Shown here: piece after piece, positions 18,779 through 27,049 of the stretch
How positions within the stretch are numbered: the first letter of the stretch is position 1
Layout: each line of letters starts with the position of its first letter
Origin: Halogranum amylolyticum
Lineage (GTDB): Archaea > Halobacteriota > Halobacteria > Halobacteriales > Haloferacaceae
Length of the DNA: 64,000 nucleotides
Assembly (NCBI RefSeq): GCF_900110465.1
Contig: NZ_FODV01000001.1
Coordinates: 1-64,000, forward strand
Reading direction: 5' to 3'
Notes under the pieces: generated by a model
Databases searched by the model: none
What the model was told of the DNA's origin: nothing
The model's input: only the letters and a program-made list of their open reading frames with translations
Translations under genes and position numbers: made by a program

Positions 18779-18899
18779 TTTTCTCGCCTAATCTCTATAA
18801 CCGAACTGTGTACCTCGTCTAGCGTAGTTGACACTTTTATTATATATGGTCTTTGATAGTCGTGCAACTAGACCTGTTCTAAAGAAGACAGCGAGAGTT

Positions 18900-18921
18900 C
18901 CACGGGTCACCCGACCCGTGG
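18900..18921. repeat. IS-end hairpin, inverse of the one at 8088
   Basis: CCACGGGTC-ACCC-GACCCGTGG is the exact reverse complement of the 22-base hairpin at 8088-8109. Confidence 0.75.
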
Positions 18922-18982
18922 TCGCTTACTACCTGTGAGAATAGCCACAATATATTTTTACCATTAGCTAGTAATTGGAAAT

Positions 18983-19231
18983 ATGAATTTCGGTTCGATT
19001 TATAGGTGTAGTGAGGGAGGCTATTACGGCGACGTAGACATATGGGAACAGCTTGAATCGGGGACGTGGACACCCCATTGCTGGGATACGGAGACCGGAA
19101 TCGAGTGGATGGAAACAGAAGATGGGGAGCTCCTAGTTCTTGAGCCGATCTCTCGAAGTGCCCTTCCCGAAGGGGTGTCAGTCGAACGTGCTGCTGCCGG
19201 GACTGCAGTGTCTCAGCAGACAAGAGAATAG
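18983..19231 (+). CDS. Small acidic hypothetical protein
   Basis: An 82-residue acidic protein rich in Trp, Glu and Gly (GGYYGDVDIWEQLESGTWTP, ETGIEWMETEDGELLVLEP), with an isoelectric bias typical of haloarchaeal proteins. No family is recognised. A TATA-like ATATATTTTTA lies about 27 bases upstream of the ATG, consistent with a leaderless transcript. The surrounding sequence is AT-rich insertion-sequence debris, so it may be cargo or a survivor. Confidence 0.5.
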   Translation: MNFGSIYRCSEGGYYGDVDIWEQLESGTWTPHCWDTETGIEWMETEDGELLVLEPISRSALPEGVSVERAAAGTAVSQQTRE

Positions 19232-19424
19232 TCGGTTCATGGAACTTTGTTGAACCACTAGATGACGTCGGCATGTGCCACTAAATCAAAAGGGTTTTCT
19301 ACGAGGACATGTCCTCAACCGAACACGAATGTAGCGAACCATGCAAAGACTCCCAGACACTACTATAATTATCTCCGAAACACTATTCCAAAAACTATAT
19401 TTAGACAGAAACCTGATATTGATT

Positions 19425-19463
19425 TAGTAATTCAACTCCCTTGCCCGGTGAGTTGAATTACTA
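19425..19463. repeat. Perfect 14-bp inverted repeat
   Basis: TAGTAATTCAACTC and GAGTTGAATTACTA are exact reverse complements separated by 11 bases (CCTTGCCCGGT). It lies about 310 bases upstream of the TnpB relic at 19773 in otherwise gene-free DNA. It could be a terminator, an element end or an operator; nothing decides between them. Confidence 0.8.
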
Positions 19464-19772
19464 AGCATTCCGCTATGCCCCCCTCGGGGCATCTCCTCGG
19501 AGTCAGGTTGCCTGACTATAGGGACATTTCCTTGAATTGAGAACCCTCCCATTGCTATCAACACATTATGTTAATAGTATGATTTATTCACCCGGGAGCA
19601 AATGTGAGAGTAATGCGAAATTTCGATCAACCCCACTTCAGCCAGATTCAGGCAGGTATTGTTCGTGTAAACGCCGAACTAAACGTCCTCGACGCTGATC
19701 AACTTCCCGAGCCAGCCCAATAAGTGAGACGACACGAATTCCCTCTCCGAGAGGTTTTATGAACACAGTCCG

Positions 19773-20755
19773 ATGCTGGAGACAACCCGCACCTATCGAG
19801 CGAAAATCTCAACCACTCCCAAGTGAGTGGCGACCTCAACCAGTGTGGGTTCTCCGCGTCGAAACTGTGGAACGTTGCCCGATACTACACGCAAGGTCGG
19901 TGGGATGAAGACGGGGAAATCCCCGATGATGGCGAACTCAAATCCGAACTCAAGGAACACGAACGATACAGGGACTTACATTCTCAATCCAGTCAGCGAG
20001 TTCTCGAAGAACTTGCTGAGTCGTTCACCAGTTGGTACAAAGCACGCCAACGCGGAGACGAAGACGCCAATCCACCCGGCTACCGAAAACACGGCGACAA
20101 CCACCCTCGCTCCACCGTGACGTGGAAGCAGAAGGGTATCAAGCACGATCCCAAGCACAACCACCTCCGCCTCTTCAAAGGTTTCAACCACAAGTCCGAG
20201 GGTGAGAACGGCCCATCCCGGCGTGCGCTTCGTGCCTGTCAGAAGTTGTCCCGACGCAAAGACCACTTCCTGCACGCGCTCGCCAAGCACATCGTTGAGC
20301 GGTGCATCGATCACGAGGTTGGTCGCATCGCTATCGGTAACTTGAGCAAAATTCGAGAGGCCGAGAACGGTGAGGCTAGAAACTGGGGTAAGCGTGGGAA
20401 CAAGAAACTTCACGGATGGGCGTTTGACCGATTCGCCACGTTGCTCGAATACAAGGCGGAGGAACATGGCATTCTCGTTGAGCGCAAGAGTGAGCGGGAC
20501 ACGAGCAAAACCTGTTCATGCTGTGAACAAAAGCGTGATGCGAATCGTGTGGAGCGTGGGTTGTACGTCTGCGCATCGTGTGGGGGGACGATGAACGCTG
20601 ACGTGAACGGCGCGGTGAACATTCGCAGAAAAATAACTCAGAATCCTCCTACGGAAGATATGAGTAACGGTCGTTTGGCACGGCCAGTAACCTACCTGTT
20701 CAACCAAACTTCTGGGTCGTTCCACCCGAGGGAACAGGTGGGTTGCGAACTTTAA
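19773..20755 (+). pseudogene. tnpB: TnpB (IS1341-type) with frameshift and internal deletion
   Basis: The reading begins MLETTRTYRAKI at 19773, but a one-base loss near 19808 shifts the frame; the GTG at 19823 restores a 310-residue frame. The N-terminal half runs to a KQKGIKHDPKHNHLRLFKG segment. It then jumps directly to KLSRRKDHFLHALAKHIVE, so about 90 residues carrying the first RuvC aspartate motif are missing. The zinc ribbon (CSCCEQ...CASCGG) and the third acidic motif (NADVNGAVN) remain. TnpB is an RNA-guided nuclease; this copy should be inactive. Confidence 0.85.
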
Positions 20756-20774
20756 TATCCCAAAGTTCGGGAAT

Positions 20775-20794
20775 CCTCGCCCTTGAGGGCGGGG
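20775..20794. repeat. 3' hairpin of the TnpB relic
   Basis: CCTCGCCC-TTGA-GGGCGGGG forms an 8-bp stem (one G-U pair) 20 bases after the tnpB stop. This is where the element end and guide (omega) RNA scaffold are expected in IS1341-type elements. Confidence 0.65.
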
Positions 20795-20800
20795 TGGATG

Positions 20801-21664
20801 TCAATCAACGGTTAGATTGACTGTCTGGGTAAGAGGTGTCGCGAGATGGTGACCATTCCCCATCTGAAGGATAAGGGTATGTTCACCAGATTCGAGTTCA
20901 AGCTCCGTAGTTGAAGAGCCATCACCGAAATGAATGTGTTGTTCATCGTTTGGAATTACATCGCCAACGGGAACCGAATCGGCATCGAGAATCAAGTGTG
21001 CATGCCCTGCACTCTGGGTGACCTCACCGGCTTGCTCGAGCGTGTAGTTTTCTGCCTCCCATTCGAGCGTCACTGGTGTGGAGACAGTGTCGCCATCAGC
21101 GACGTTCGTGAATTGAGCAGATGCCTTCTCAACGGTGATCTCAACTGTATCCGTCACATCATATGCGCGATGTGCTCCATCAGCAACCTGAAGTGTGAGT
21201 GTGTGATCACCCGGCTCGAGATCGAGAACCGTTTCCGTTGATGCGTCCCCAAAGTGAATATGTTGGTCATCACTCGGAATTGGTTTCCCTGTTTCAACGG
21301 GATCAGTGTCCACGAGAACATGGAAGTGACCTGCGTTGTCGTTCACCTCTCCGGATTTCTCAATTGTGAAGTTCTCTGAGTTCATTATAACGCTAACACC
21401 ACCGGAAACGGTCTGACTGTCCATTGGAGTACCGAACGATACCTTTGCATCATTCGACGCAGAAGTAAACTCCGTTCCGGAATCAGTATTGGTCTCAGTA
21501 TTTCCTTCTGTCTCAGTGCCAGTACGACTATTGGTGTTCGTACTATTACCTGCAGGTTCAGCTGTTTGGCTATCTGTACTGGTACATCCAGCAAGACCAA
21601 CTGCAAGTGCGGAGGAGGCAATACCAAGGAACGTCCGACGAGAATCCAATCTCTCTGACATCAA
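20801..21664 (-). CDS. Tat lipoprotein with two DUF4399 domains
   Basis: A 287-residue protein. The signal SRRTFLGIASSALAVGLAGC carries a lipobox with Cys at about residue 27. A Thr/Asn/Glu-rich linker (to ~70) precedes two copies of a ~100-residue beta domain. Each copy has a GHFHVLVDTD or GHAHLILDAD strand, a (D/N)(D/E)QHIHFGD(A/G)S motif and an (E/D)PGDHTLTLQV-type end, as in DUF4399. The conserved histidines suggest metal binding, but the function is unknown. It should sit on the outer face of the membrane. Its 3' end abuts the TnpB relic. Confidence 0.85.
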   Translation of the reverse strand: MMSERLDSRRTFLGIASSALAVGLAGCTSTDSQTAEPAGNSTNTNSRTGTETEGNTETNTDSGTEFTSASNDAKVSFGTPMDSQTVSGGVSVIMNSENFTIEKSGEVNDNAGHFHVLVDTDPVETGKPIPSDDQHIHFGDASTETVLDLEPGDHTLTLQVADGAHRAYDVTDTVEITVEKASAQFTNVADGDTVSTPVTLEWEAENYTLEQAGEVTQSAGHAHLILDADSVPVGDVIPNDEQHIHFGDGSSTTELELESGEHTLILQMGNGHHLATPLTQTVNLTVD

Positions 21665-21769
21665 AATAAAATTAATATAACGTATACTTTAATCTATTCA
21701 ATTAGGTACTGATATAGGTGCTTGACCATATGTTATATAAATTTGAGAATTCACTTTAGGTAATTAGTC

Positions 21770-21790
21770 GCGAAGTAGCGAAGTAGCGAA
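21770..21790. repeat. Eight-base GCGAAGTA direct repeat
   Basis: GCGAAGTA is repeated about 2.7 times in tandem (GTCGCGAAGTAGCGAAGTAGCGAAG), immediately before the structured 61-base element. Possible slippage product or part of an element end. Confidence 0.6.
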
Positions 21791-21851
21791 GTGTCCTCGG
21801 TACGGATCGCGGAATCTGTCGATTCCAGCGATCCGCCAATCTCTAGGACAC
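21791..21851. other. Two-tier inverted-repeat element
   Basis: The inner stem pairs GGATCGC-GGAATC with GATTCC-A-GCGATCC (13 pairs, one bulged A, TGTC loop; 21804-21834). The outer stem pairs GTGTCCT (21791-21797) with AGGACAC (21845-21851). It lies between the promoter side of the DUF4399 lipoprotein gene and the 3' end of the curlin-like gene at 21918. It could be a bidirectional terminator, a structured RNA or a small mobile-element remnant. Confidence 0.65.
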
Positions 21852-21917
21852 ACGTGGTTCTCCGTGAGGAGACCATCCATGCGATTCAACGAACCCGATC
21901 TGAAGTCGGAACCCTAC

Positions 21918-22253
21918 TTACTCATCATTGCCATTATCGTCGTCTTCGCCTTCCTCAGTTAGCTCGGCGAAATTTCCGGCAATGGCGACACCGGTCTGCG
22001 AATTAGAGTTCGACTGTCCGCTCGCTTGGACGGCAGTAGCCTCACTCTCGTCACTATCGTAGGTGACTGCCACAGCGTAACCTTGTTCGTTGGCGTTACC
22101 CTGTGAAGCCTCTTGGCCTTGTTCAACGGTTGCTGTGCTACTCTGTTCGACGGTCGTTGAGCTGTCCGGCTGGGCGGCTACAGAGCCAGCACCCATGATG
22201 AGGAGACTGCCAACTGCAGCAACGACAAACAGTAACTGCGTAGTGCGCTTCAT
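21918..22253 (-). CDS. Secreted single-repeat curlin-like protein
   Basis: A 111-residue protein from ATG 22253 (MKRTTQLLFVV). A Sec-type signal runs to about residue 28 (GSVAAQ). The mature part contains one ~50-residue Q/N/A-rich repeat (VEQGQEASQGNANEQGYAVA, then ATAVQASGQSNSNSQTGVAI) that aligns closely with the repeats of the larger protein at 24043, notably repeat four (VEQLQAVSQLNANEQ). The C-terminus is very acidic. The alternating Q-x-N-x-N-x-Q-x-x-A-x-A pattern resembles curlin subunits of functional amyloid. An earlier in-frame start (22283) would add ten residues before the signal and is less likely. Confidence 0.75.
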   Translation of the reverse strand: MKRTTQLLFVVAAVGSLLIMGAGSVAAQPDSSTTVEQSSTATVEQGQEASQGNANEQGYAVAVTYDSDESEATAVQASGQSNSNSQTGVAIAGNFAELTEEGEDDDNGNDE

Positions 22254-22537
22254 GATTTGGTTCTCTGTGAGCACGTTGCTCACGCGAATAAGTGATACCC
22301 GGGTAACACATAAGTGCCGATTATTGTTCTTGTATAACTACTGGATTATGAGAATTTTAGAAGGCACTACAAACGACCATCCAATTTACATAGTGTAACT
22401 AATGATGTGGAACCCCATGCATCAACGTATATGACGTTTTCTATAATCCTAGCTTTATCAGAATTTAACGGGGCTCTTTAGAATGAATATCTGCCTTCTA
22501 ACGTGTAACGTGTCGCTACCCGACTCAAGGAGAGAGT

Positions 22538-22555
22538 CCCGCCCTTCAGGGCGGG
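22538..22555. repeat. IS-end hairpin
   Basis: CCCGCCC-TTCA-GGGCGGG is a perfect 7-bp stem at the left limit of the 22.5-24.0 kb insertion that separates the two curlin-like genes. Confidence 0.65.
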
Positions 22556-22593
22556 CGTGAATCCGACAACTGCGGAACAACCGCCGACGCCGC

Positions 22594-22722
22594 TCAGTCC
22601 GGGGTATCCAAGTCGTCGGCCGCGTGGACAAGCATCCCGCGCCACGTCAGTCCGTACTTGTTCTTCACGTCTCTCAACCGCTCGTACTGTTCCTCGTCCG
22701 GCACTTCGATATGGATGTACTC
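22594..22722 (-). pseudogene. Small IS-associated protein, N-terminally truncated
   Basis: The minus strand encodes [20 protein letters not shown], then [18 protein letters not shown] and DTPD with a stop. It reads like a short ribbon-helix-helix-type accessory protein. Its start is missing because coding similarity stops at about 22722, where the neighbouring tnpB also loses its N-terminus. Both truncations therefore share one deletion junction. The function is unknown. Confidence 0.5.
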
Positions 22723-22735
22723 CGTCGAGTGGGGC

Positions 22736-23641
22736 GAATACTCCCGACTCGAAATTCTCGTCGGCCAAGACCTGAAAGACGAGTACGGGCTTGGACACCG
22801 CGAACGCCTCCGGCTCGAAGTTCGGGGCAACCCCAACTGGAAAGAGCACGACAAGCAGGGCCGGTTAGAGTTGTTCTGGGACGAGAACGCACAGACATTC
22901 AGGGCCTTTCAGCCAGTCACAATCAGCGAAGACAATTCTCGACTGGCACACTCACTGGCGGACGAAACCGCCGCTCTGGATATTGGTGCGAACACCCTCG
23001 TCGCCTGTACGACCACGACCGGCACGCAACTGCTGTACGAAGGGCGCGACTTGTTCGAGCGGTTCCGCGAGACGACGCGAGAAATCGCGCGGTTGCAGTC
23101 GCTCTTGGACGGCGGACGGTACAGCAGTCACCGGATACGGTCGCTGTACCGACGCCGGACGAGACGACGCGACCACGCCCAAGATGCGCTCGCCCGCGAC
23201 CTCATCGAACGGTTGCGCGGCGAAGGCGTCTCCACGGTGTACGTCGGCGCGTCAACGGACGTACTCGATACGCATTGGTCGGTCGAAGCGAACCAGAAAA
23301 CACACAACTTCTGGGCGTTCCGGCAGTTCATCGACCGACTCGCGTGTACCGCCGAGGAGTACGGCATCTTGGTGGAAGTGCCGTCGGAAGCGTGGACCTC
23401 CCAAGAGTGTCCGAACTGTGGTTCGACTGACCGGACGACGCGCCACCGCGACACGCTGACGTGTCCGTGCGGCTTCGAGGGACATGCAGACCTCACAGCG
23501 TCGGAGACGTTCCTGAGACGTCATCAGAACTCTCTGAGTTCTGATTGGCGAACGAGACACTCCGTGTCTCGTCAACGGCAGACGACGGTAACACGGCCGA
23601 TGGCACGGCCCGTGCGCCTCAAGTGGGACAACCATTCATGA
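22736..23641 (+). pseudogene. tnpB: TnpB lacking the N-terminal domain, RuvC core present
   Basis: About 302 codons are similar to the C-terminal two-thirds of a second TnpB subfamily. The first RuvC motif is [12 protein letters not shown] basic [20 protein letters not shown] helix, the [17 protein letters not shown] strand and the NFWAFRQF segment follow. The zinc ribbon is CPNCG...CPCG and the last acidic motif is GHADLTASE. The N-terminal wedge/REC-type region, about 130 residues, is deleted at ~22735. The open frame can be extended to 22658, but that part is not TnpB-like. A functional nuclease is unlikely without the guide-binding N-terminus. Confidence 0.8.
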
Positions 23642-24042
23642 TCAGAGGTCACCACGCTCAGTTCCCAACGAGGAGCGCACGAACCCGCAAGTTGCCTCCG
23701 TGGGTCGGTAAGCGATACCCCCAGCGTGAGGAAACCTCGCCGTTTATGCCGAGGAGGATATCATCATCTGCCGTCGCGATCAGACAAGTGAAACTCACTT
23801 GTGTATTGTCGGTACAGAGTGAGACGTACGTCTTCAGCGTGTTCTTGGCGTACCCGAACAAGTCGTCGACCACGATGTTGGTCGTCACTGTCGATCGGAA
23901 TTAATTCCAGTTCGGAGGACAATTCGGCACACACGTCGGAGCAGTGCCTCGCTTGTGGCCCCATCGTGTTGGAACCCGAACCGCCCGTTGATGGGCGTAG
24001 GAACCCCCGTCTACGACGGGGAATGTCACTGGCTAAACTGTT
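23642..24042. other. IS-derived spacer with terminal hairpins
   Basis: No confident gene. A minus-strand frame (23658-23888, starting TTNIVVDDLFGYAKN) is protein-like but unrecognised. CCCCGTC-TAC-GACGGGG at 24005-24021 and CGCCC-GTTGAT-GGGCG at about 23982-23997 are hairpins of the kind found at the 3' ends of TnpB elements. They mark the right limit of the insertion next to the curlin-like gene. Confidence 0.45.
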
Positions 24043-25503
24043 TCAGCAACCGTTTTTCGGGTTTCCAGCGGTTGCTTGGGCTTGCTGCACGTTTTGGTTC
24101 ACTTGGTAGTTGACCTGTTCTGCCGTTGCATCGCCTTCGCCTATCGCGACAGCGATTGCAGCGATTTGTTCATTGACATTCAGCTGCTCAACGAACTGCA
24201 TTTGCGTGATGTCAGCTGCAGCCGTCTGCTGGGTAGTCTGGCTGTTGCCTTTGTCGTATGCGACCGCCCAGGTGTCGTCACCCTTGACGTCCTTCCCAGT
24301 CACTACCTTCGACATCTTCGACTGCCCAGCATCGACGTTGAGTGCCGTTGCTTCGGCAATCTGCGCATTGAAGTTCCCCTGGTAGCTGGTCTGCGTCGCT
24401 GTCGCCGTACTGTCATCGACTGCGACGGCAACAGCTAAGTTCTGCTCATTAGCGTTCAGCTGGCTAACCGCTTGGAGCTGTTCGACAGTGGCCGCCGCAG
24501 CCTGAACGTTGGACTGATCAGACCCGTTCTGTGAGTGTGTCAGTTCTTTCTCCGAGATATCACCCTTCATGTCCGCGTGCGCAGTGACTTCTTTGAGTGA
24601 TTTCGAATCGAAGTTAATCGCCGTGGCATCGGCAAGTTGCTTGTTCACGTTATACTGACAGCTAACCTGACATGCTTCCGCGACACTTTCCTCGCCAACA
24701 GCAATCGCGATTGCGACACCCTGCTCACTGGCGTTGAGTTGATCAACTTCCTGGGACTGGCCAACCGATGAATCGGCACTCTGGGAAGTCCCTTCGCCAA
24801 TATTGGCTGCGACCGCGTCAGCAGCTTGGAGGTTGTTGTTTTCCTGGTAACTTTCTTGGTATGCCTGCGAAGAGCTACCGTTTACTGCGACAGCGACGGC
24901 AGCACTTTGGGTATTGAAGTTCGCTTGCTCGACCTCCTGCATTTGATCGATTGCTGCCTCAGCGGACTGCTCGCTCTCATACGTACTGTCGCTGACGACC
25001 CAGCCGGAAAACTCTCGGCAGCCGGTCTCTTCAGCGAAGACAACGTATGCGTTCCCGACATCTTTGAATGTCCGCTTCTCTTTTTGCTGCGCTTCGTTTA
25101 TTGACTGGGCGCTCCCAGCTTGCGTATTTTCATTATTCTGTTCGGTGCGCTGGATCGCGTCTGCTTCACCGCCATCGATGGAGATCGCAACGGCGGCACC
25201 CTGCTGTGTGACATTCAGCTGGGAAACGTCCTGAAACTGGATGACTTCCGACGAGGATTGCTGTGAGTTCGATTTGATCTCATCCGCGTGCTGCTTGACC
25301 CACGAGTCAAGGTCTGCTTCCGACGTCTCTGCACCGAAGACGAGGTAGATATCGTCCCCGTCCACGTGCGTGTCATCATGCGAGGCTGCATCTGCGCGAC
25401 CGGAGGTACTCGAAAGAACGCCAGCACCCATCCCAGCTGCCGCGATTCCTTTGAGATACCCTCTTCGACCAAGCTTCTCTCTGTAATCGTTATTTTCTGC
25501 CAT
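24043..25503 (-). CDS. Tat-exported five-repeat curlin-like protein
   Basis: A 486-residue protein with a Tat signal (GRRGYLKGIAAAGMGAG, cleavage near residue 40). Five repeats of ~45-50 residues lie at about 88-134, 185-232, 249-297, 339-389 and 434-479. Each has two similar halves, of the form Q-x-x-S/Q-Q-L-N-x-N-E-Q-x-x-A-x-A-V-A and x-Q-x-x-Y-Q-x-N-x-N-x-Q-x-A-x-A-x-A. The spacers include related blocks DDIYLVFGAET, NAYVVFAEET and DTWAVAYDKG. Cysteines lie at about 162, 278, 282 and 486. The pattern fits stacked strand-loop-strand units like curlin. An extracellular fibre or matrix role is inferred. The smaller paralogue at 21918 lies downstream on the same strand, with an insertion between them. 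Confidence 0.8.
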   Translation of the reverse strand: MAENNDYREKLGRRGYLKGIAAAGMGAGVLSSTSGRADAASHDDTHVDGDDIYLVFGAETSEADLDSWVKQHADEIKSNSQQSSSEVIQFQDVSQLNVTQQGAAVAISIDGGEADAIQRTEQNNENTQAGSAQSINEAQQKEKRTFKDVGNAYVVFAEETGCREFSGWVVSDSTYESEQSAEAAIDQMQEVEQANFNTQSAAVAVAVNGSSSQAYQESYQENNNLQAADAVAANIGEGTSQSADSSVGQSQEVDQLNASEQGVAIAIAVGEESVAEACQVSCQYNVNKQLADATAINFDSKSLKEVTAHADMKGDISEKELTHSQNGSDQSNVQAAAATVEQLQAVSQLNANEQNLAVAVAVDDSTATATQTSYQGNFNAQIAEATALNVDAGQSKMSKVVTGKDVKGDDTWAVAYDKGNSQTTQQTAAADITQMQFVEQLNVNEQIAAIAVAIGEGDATAEQVNYQVNQNVQQAQATAGNPKNGC

Positions 25504-25927
25504 AGCGCACTGTATCGATAGATTGACTTACACTTTATTATGGATGTATTAAAATCCACATATACAAATTAGCCTATAATTATTGTCTGCTTTGGTGAAA
25601 CAGACGAAAGAATTAATACACTACCAAGTCACATTTGCGGTCCTTGGTGCCTCTGACATTCCTGTAGGGGGGGAGTTATCTTCCTGTTCTGGTTGTCTCT
25701 CCAGAGAGTTCGCTCACACGTTCGTATTTGCCATGCTGTCTCAGGAGCTCTGCGAGGCATCGCTGACGGTATCGCCAGAATCTATCGTACAACTCGGAGC
25801 TGGACGAGACCGGGCCGACAATCATCCTTGTTAGGTCATCAATCAATAGGTACACGAGCCGACCCACGCCGCTGCGATGAGAGAAAAACAGTGAACCTTG
25901 ATATGCCGGTATCCACTGAGTCTGGCT
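25504..25927. other. Divergent intergenic region
   Basis: About 425 bases between the curlin-like gene and the TrmB regulator. 25520-25580 is AT-rich and probably holds the curlin-like promoter. A minus-strand frame at 25676-25867 (LVYLLIDDLTRMIVG) is protein-like but too short and featureless to call. Confidence 0.4.
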
Positions 25928-27016
25928 ATGGACCGTGAGACACTCGCACAGGCGTTGGAGTATGCGGACTTGACATCCTATCAGGCGGATGCATACCTCA
26001 CTCTCCTTGGGATGGGTGTATCGCCAGCGATCGAGGTAGGCCGTAAAAGCTCGGTCCCAGTCTCACAGGTTTACGACGTCCTTCGAGATTTAGAAGCGAA
26101 AGGATACGTCGAGACTATCGAGCGGGAGAAACTCCACGTCCGCCCGTGCGAGCCCGAGGAGTCGATGGCCGACTTAGAATCCAGAGGCGATCTCCTCCAC
26201 GATGCGGTCGAAGAGGTACGCGAGCGGTATCGACAGCCGAGTCGCGTTGACACACGTGTTGGGGTCACGAAACGCGTTGAGACGGCCGTCGAGAACGCAC
26301 AGAACCTCATCGGCGAGGCCGGAACCGTCGTCGAAGTTGCAGGAACGTTCGAGCAGTTACAGCGACTGGCACCCATGCTTCAGGACGCCCGCGAGCGGGG
26401 CGTCGTCGTTCGCGCCGCTGTCTATGTTAACGACGACCAGACACCGCCAGCGGAGTTCGATCCGACTTATGGATTCTCAGAGTTGCGGGCGTGTACCATC
26501 CCGGGTCCATTTCTCGTCATCATCGACCGGCATCGGACCTGTTTTGCACCGAACACTCGCTCCGATGAGGACTACGGCGTCCTAATCAACGATCGCATCC
26601 TTCCATTCGTGTTCCACTGGTACTACCTCACCTGCCTGTGGGACCTGTATCCGCAGCTCTATGTCGACGATGCCGACAGGCTGACTTACGTTGCCCTCGA
26701 GGAGTTCATCCGCGACTACTACCCCCTCTTCGAAGACGACTACGAGTTGGAAGTCGTCGTCAACGGCATCGACCTGAAGACAGAGTCGGCAACGACATTG
26801 GAGGGAACGGTCCGGGACCTCTCATTTCTCGGTGATGGACACCCGCGGGAAAAGCTGAGTCTCTCGGACCTCGGGTCCTACAAGACCGTCCGACTCGAGA
26901 CCGAAACCGGCAGCGTCGTCGTCGGTGGCTGGGGTGCCGTCTTCGAAGACGTCGAGATGCGAACGATCTCGCTCGTCGGCATCAGTCCAGGGAAGCAACT
27001 GTTCCCCGACGATTGA
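25928..27016 (+). CDS. trmB: TrmB-family sugar-responsive regulator
   Basis: A 362-residue protein starting at ATG 25928 (MDRETLAQALEYADLTSYQA). Residues ~1-75 are the TrmB winged-helix domain (SPAIEVGRKSSVPVSQVYDV, recognition helix, EREKLHVRPCEP). A short coiled coil follows (~80-105). Residues ~110-360 are the TrmB C-terminal effector domain, which binds sugars in characterised relatives. It converges on the glucan operon: its stop is 33 bases from the GH3 stop. It is the obvious candidate regulator of that operon. An in-frame start at 25898 would add ten residues before the conserved start and is unlikely. Confidence 0.88.
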   Translation: MDRETLAQALEYADLTSYQADAYLTLLGMGVSPAIEVGRKSSVPVSQVYDVLRDLEAKGYVETIEREKLHVRPCEPEESMADLESRGDLLHDAVEEVRERYRQPSRVDTRVGVTKRVETAVENAQNLIGEAGTVVEVAGTFEQLQRLAPMLQDARERGVVVRAAVYVNDDQTPPAEFDPTYGFSELRACTIPGPFLVIIDRHRTCFAPNTRSDEDYGVLINDRILPFVFHWYYLTCLWDLYPQLYVDDADRLTYVALEEFIRDYYPLFEDDYELEVVVNGIDLKTESATTLEGTVRDLSFLGDGHPREKLSLSDLGSYKTVRLETETGSVVVGGWGAVFEDVEMRTISLVGISPGKQLFPDD

Positions 27017-27049
27017 TCTGGAAACCAGATCCAGAGCGTGCAGTCGCTG

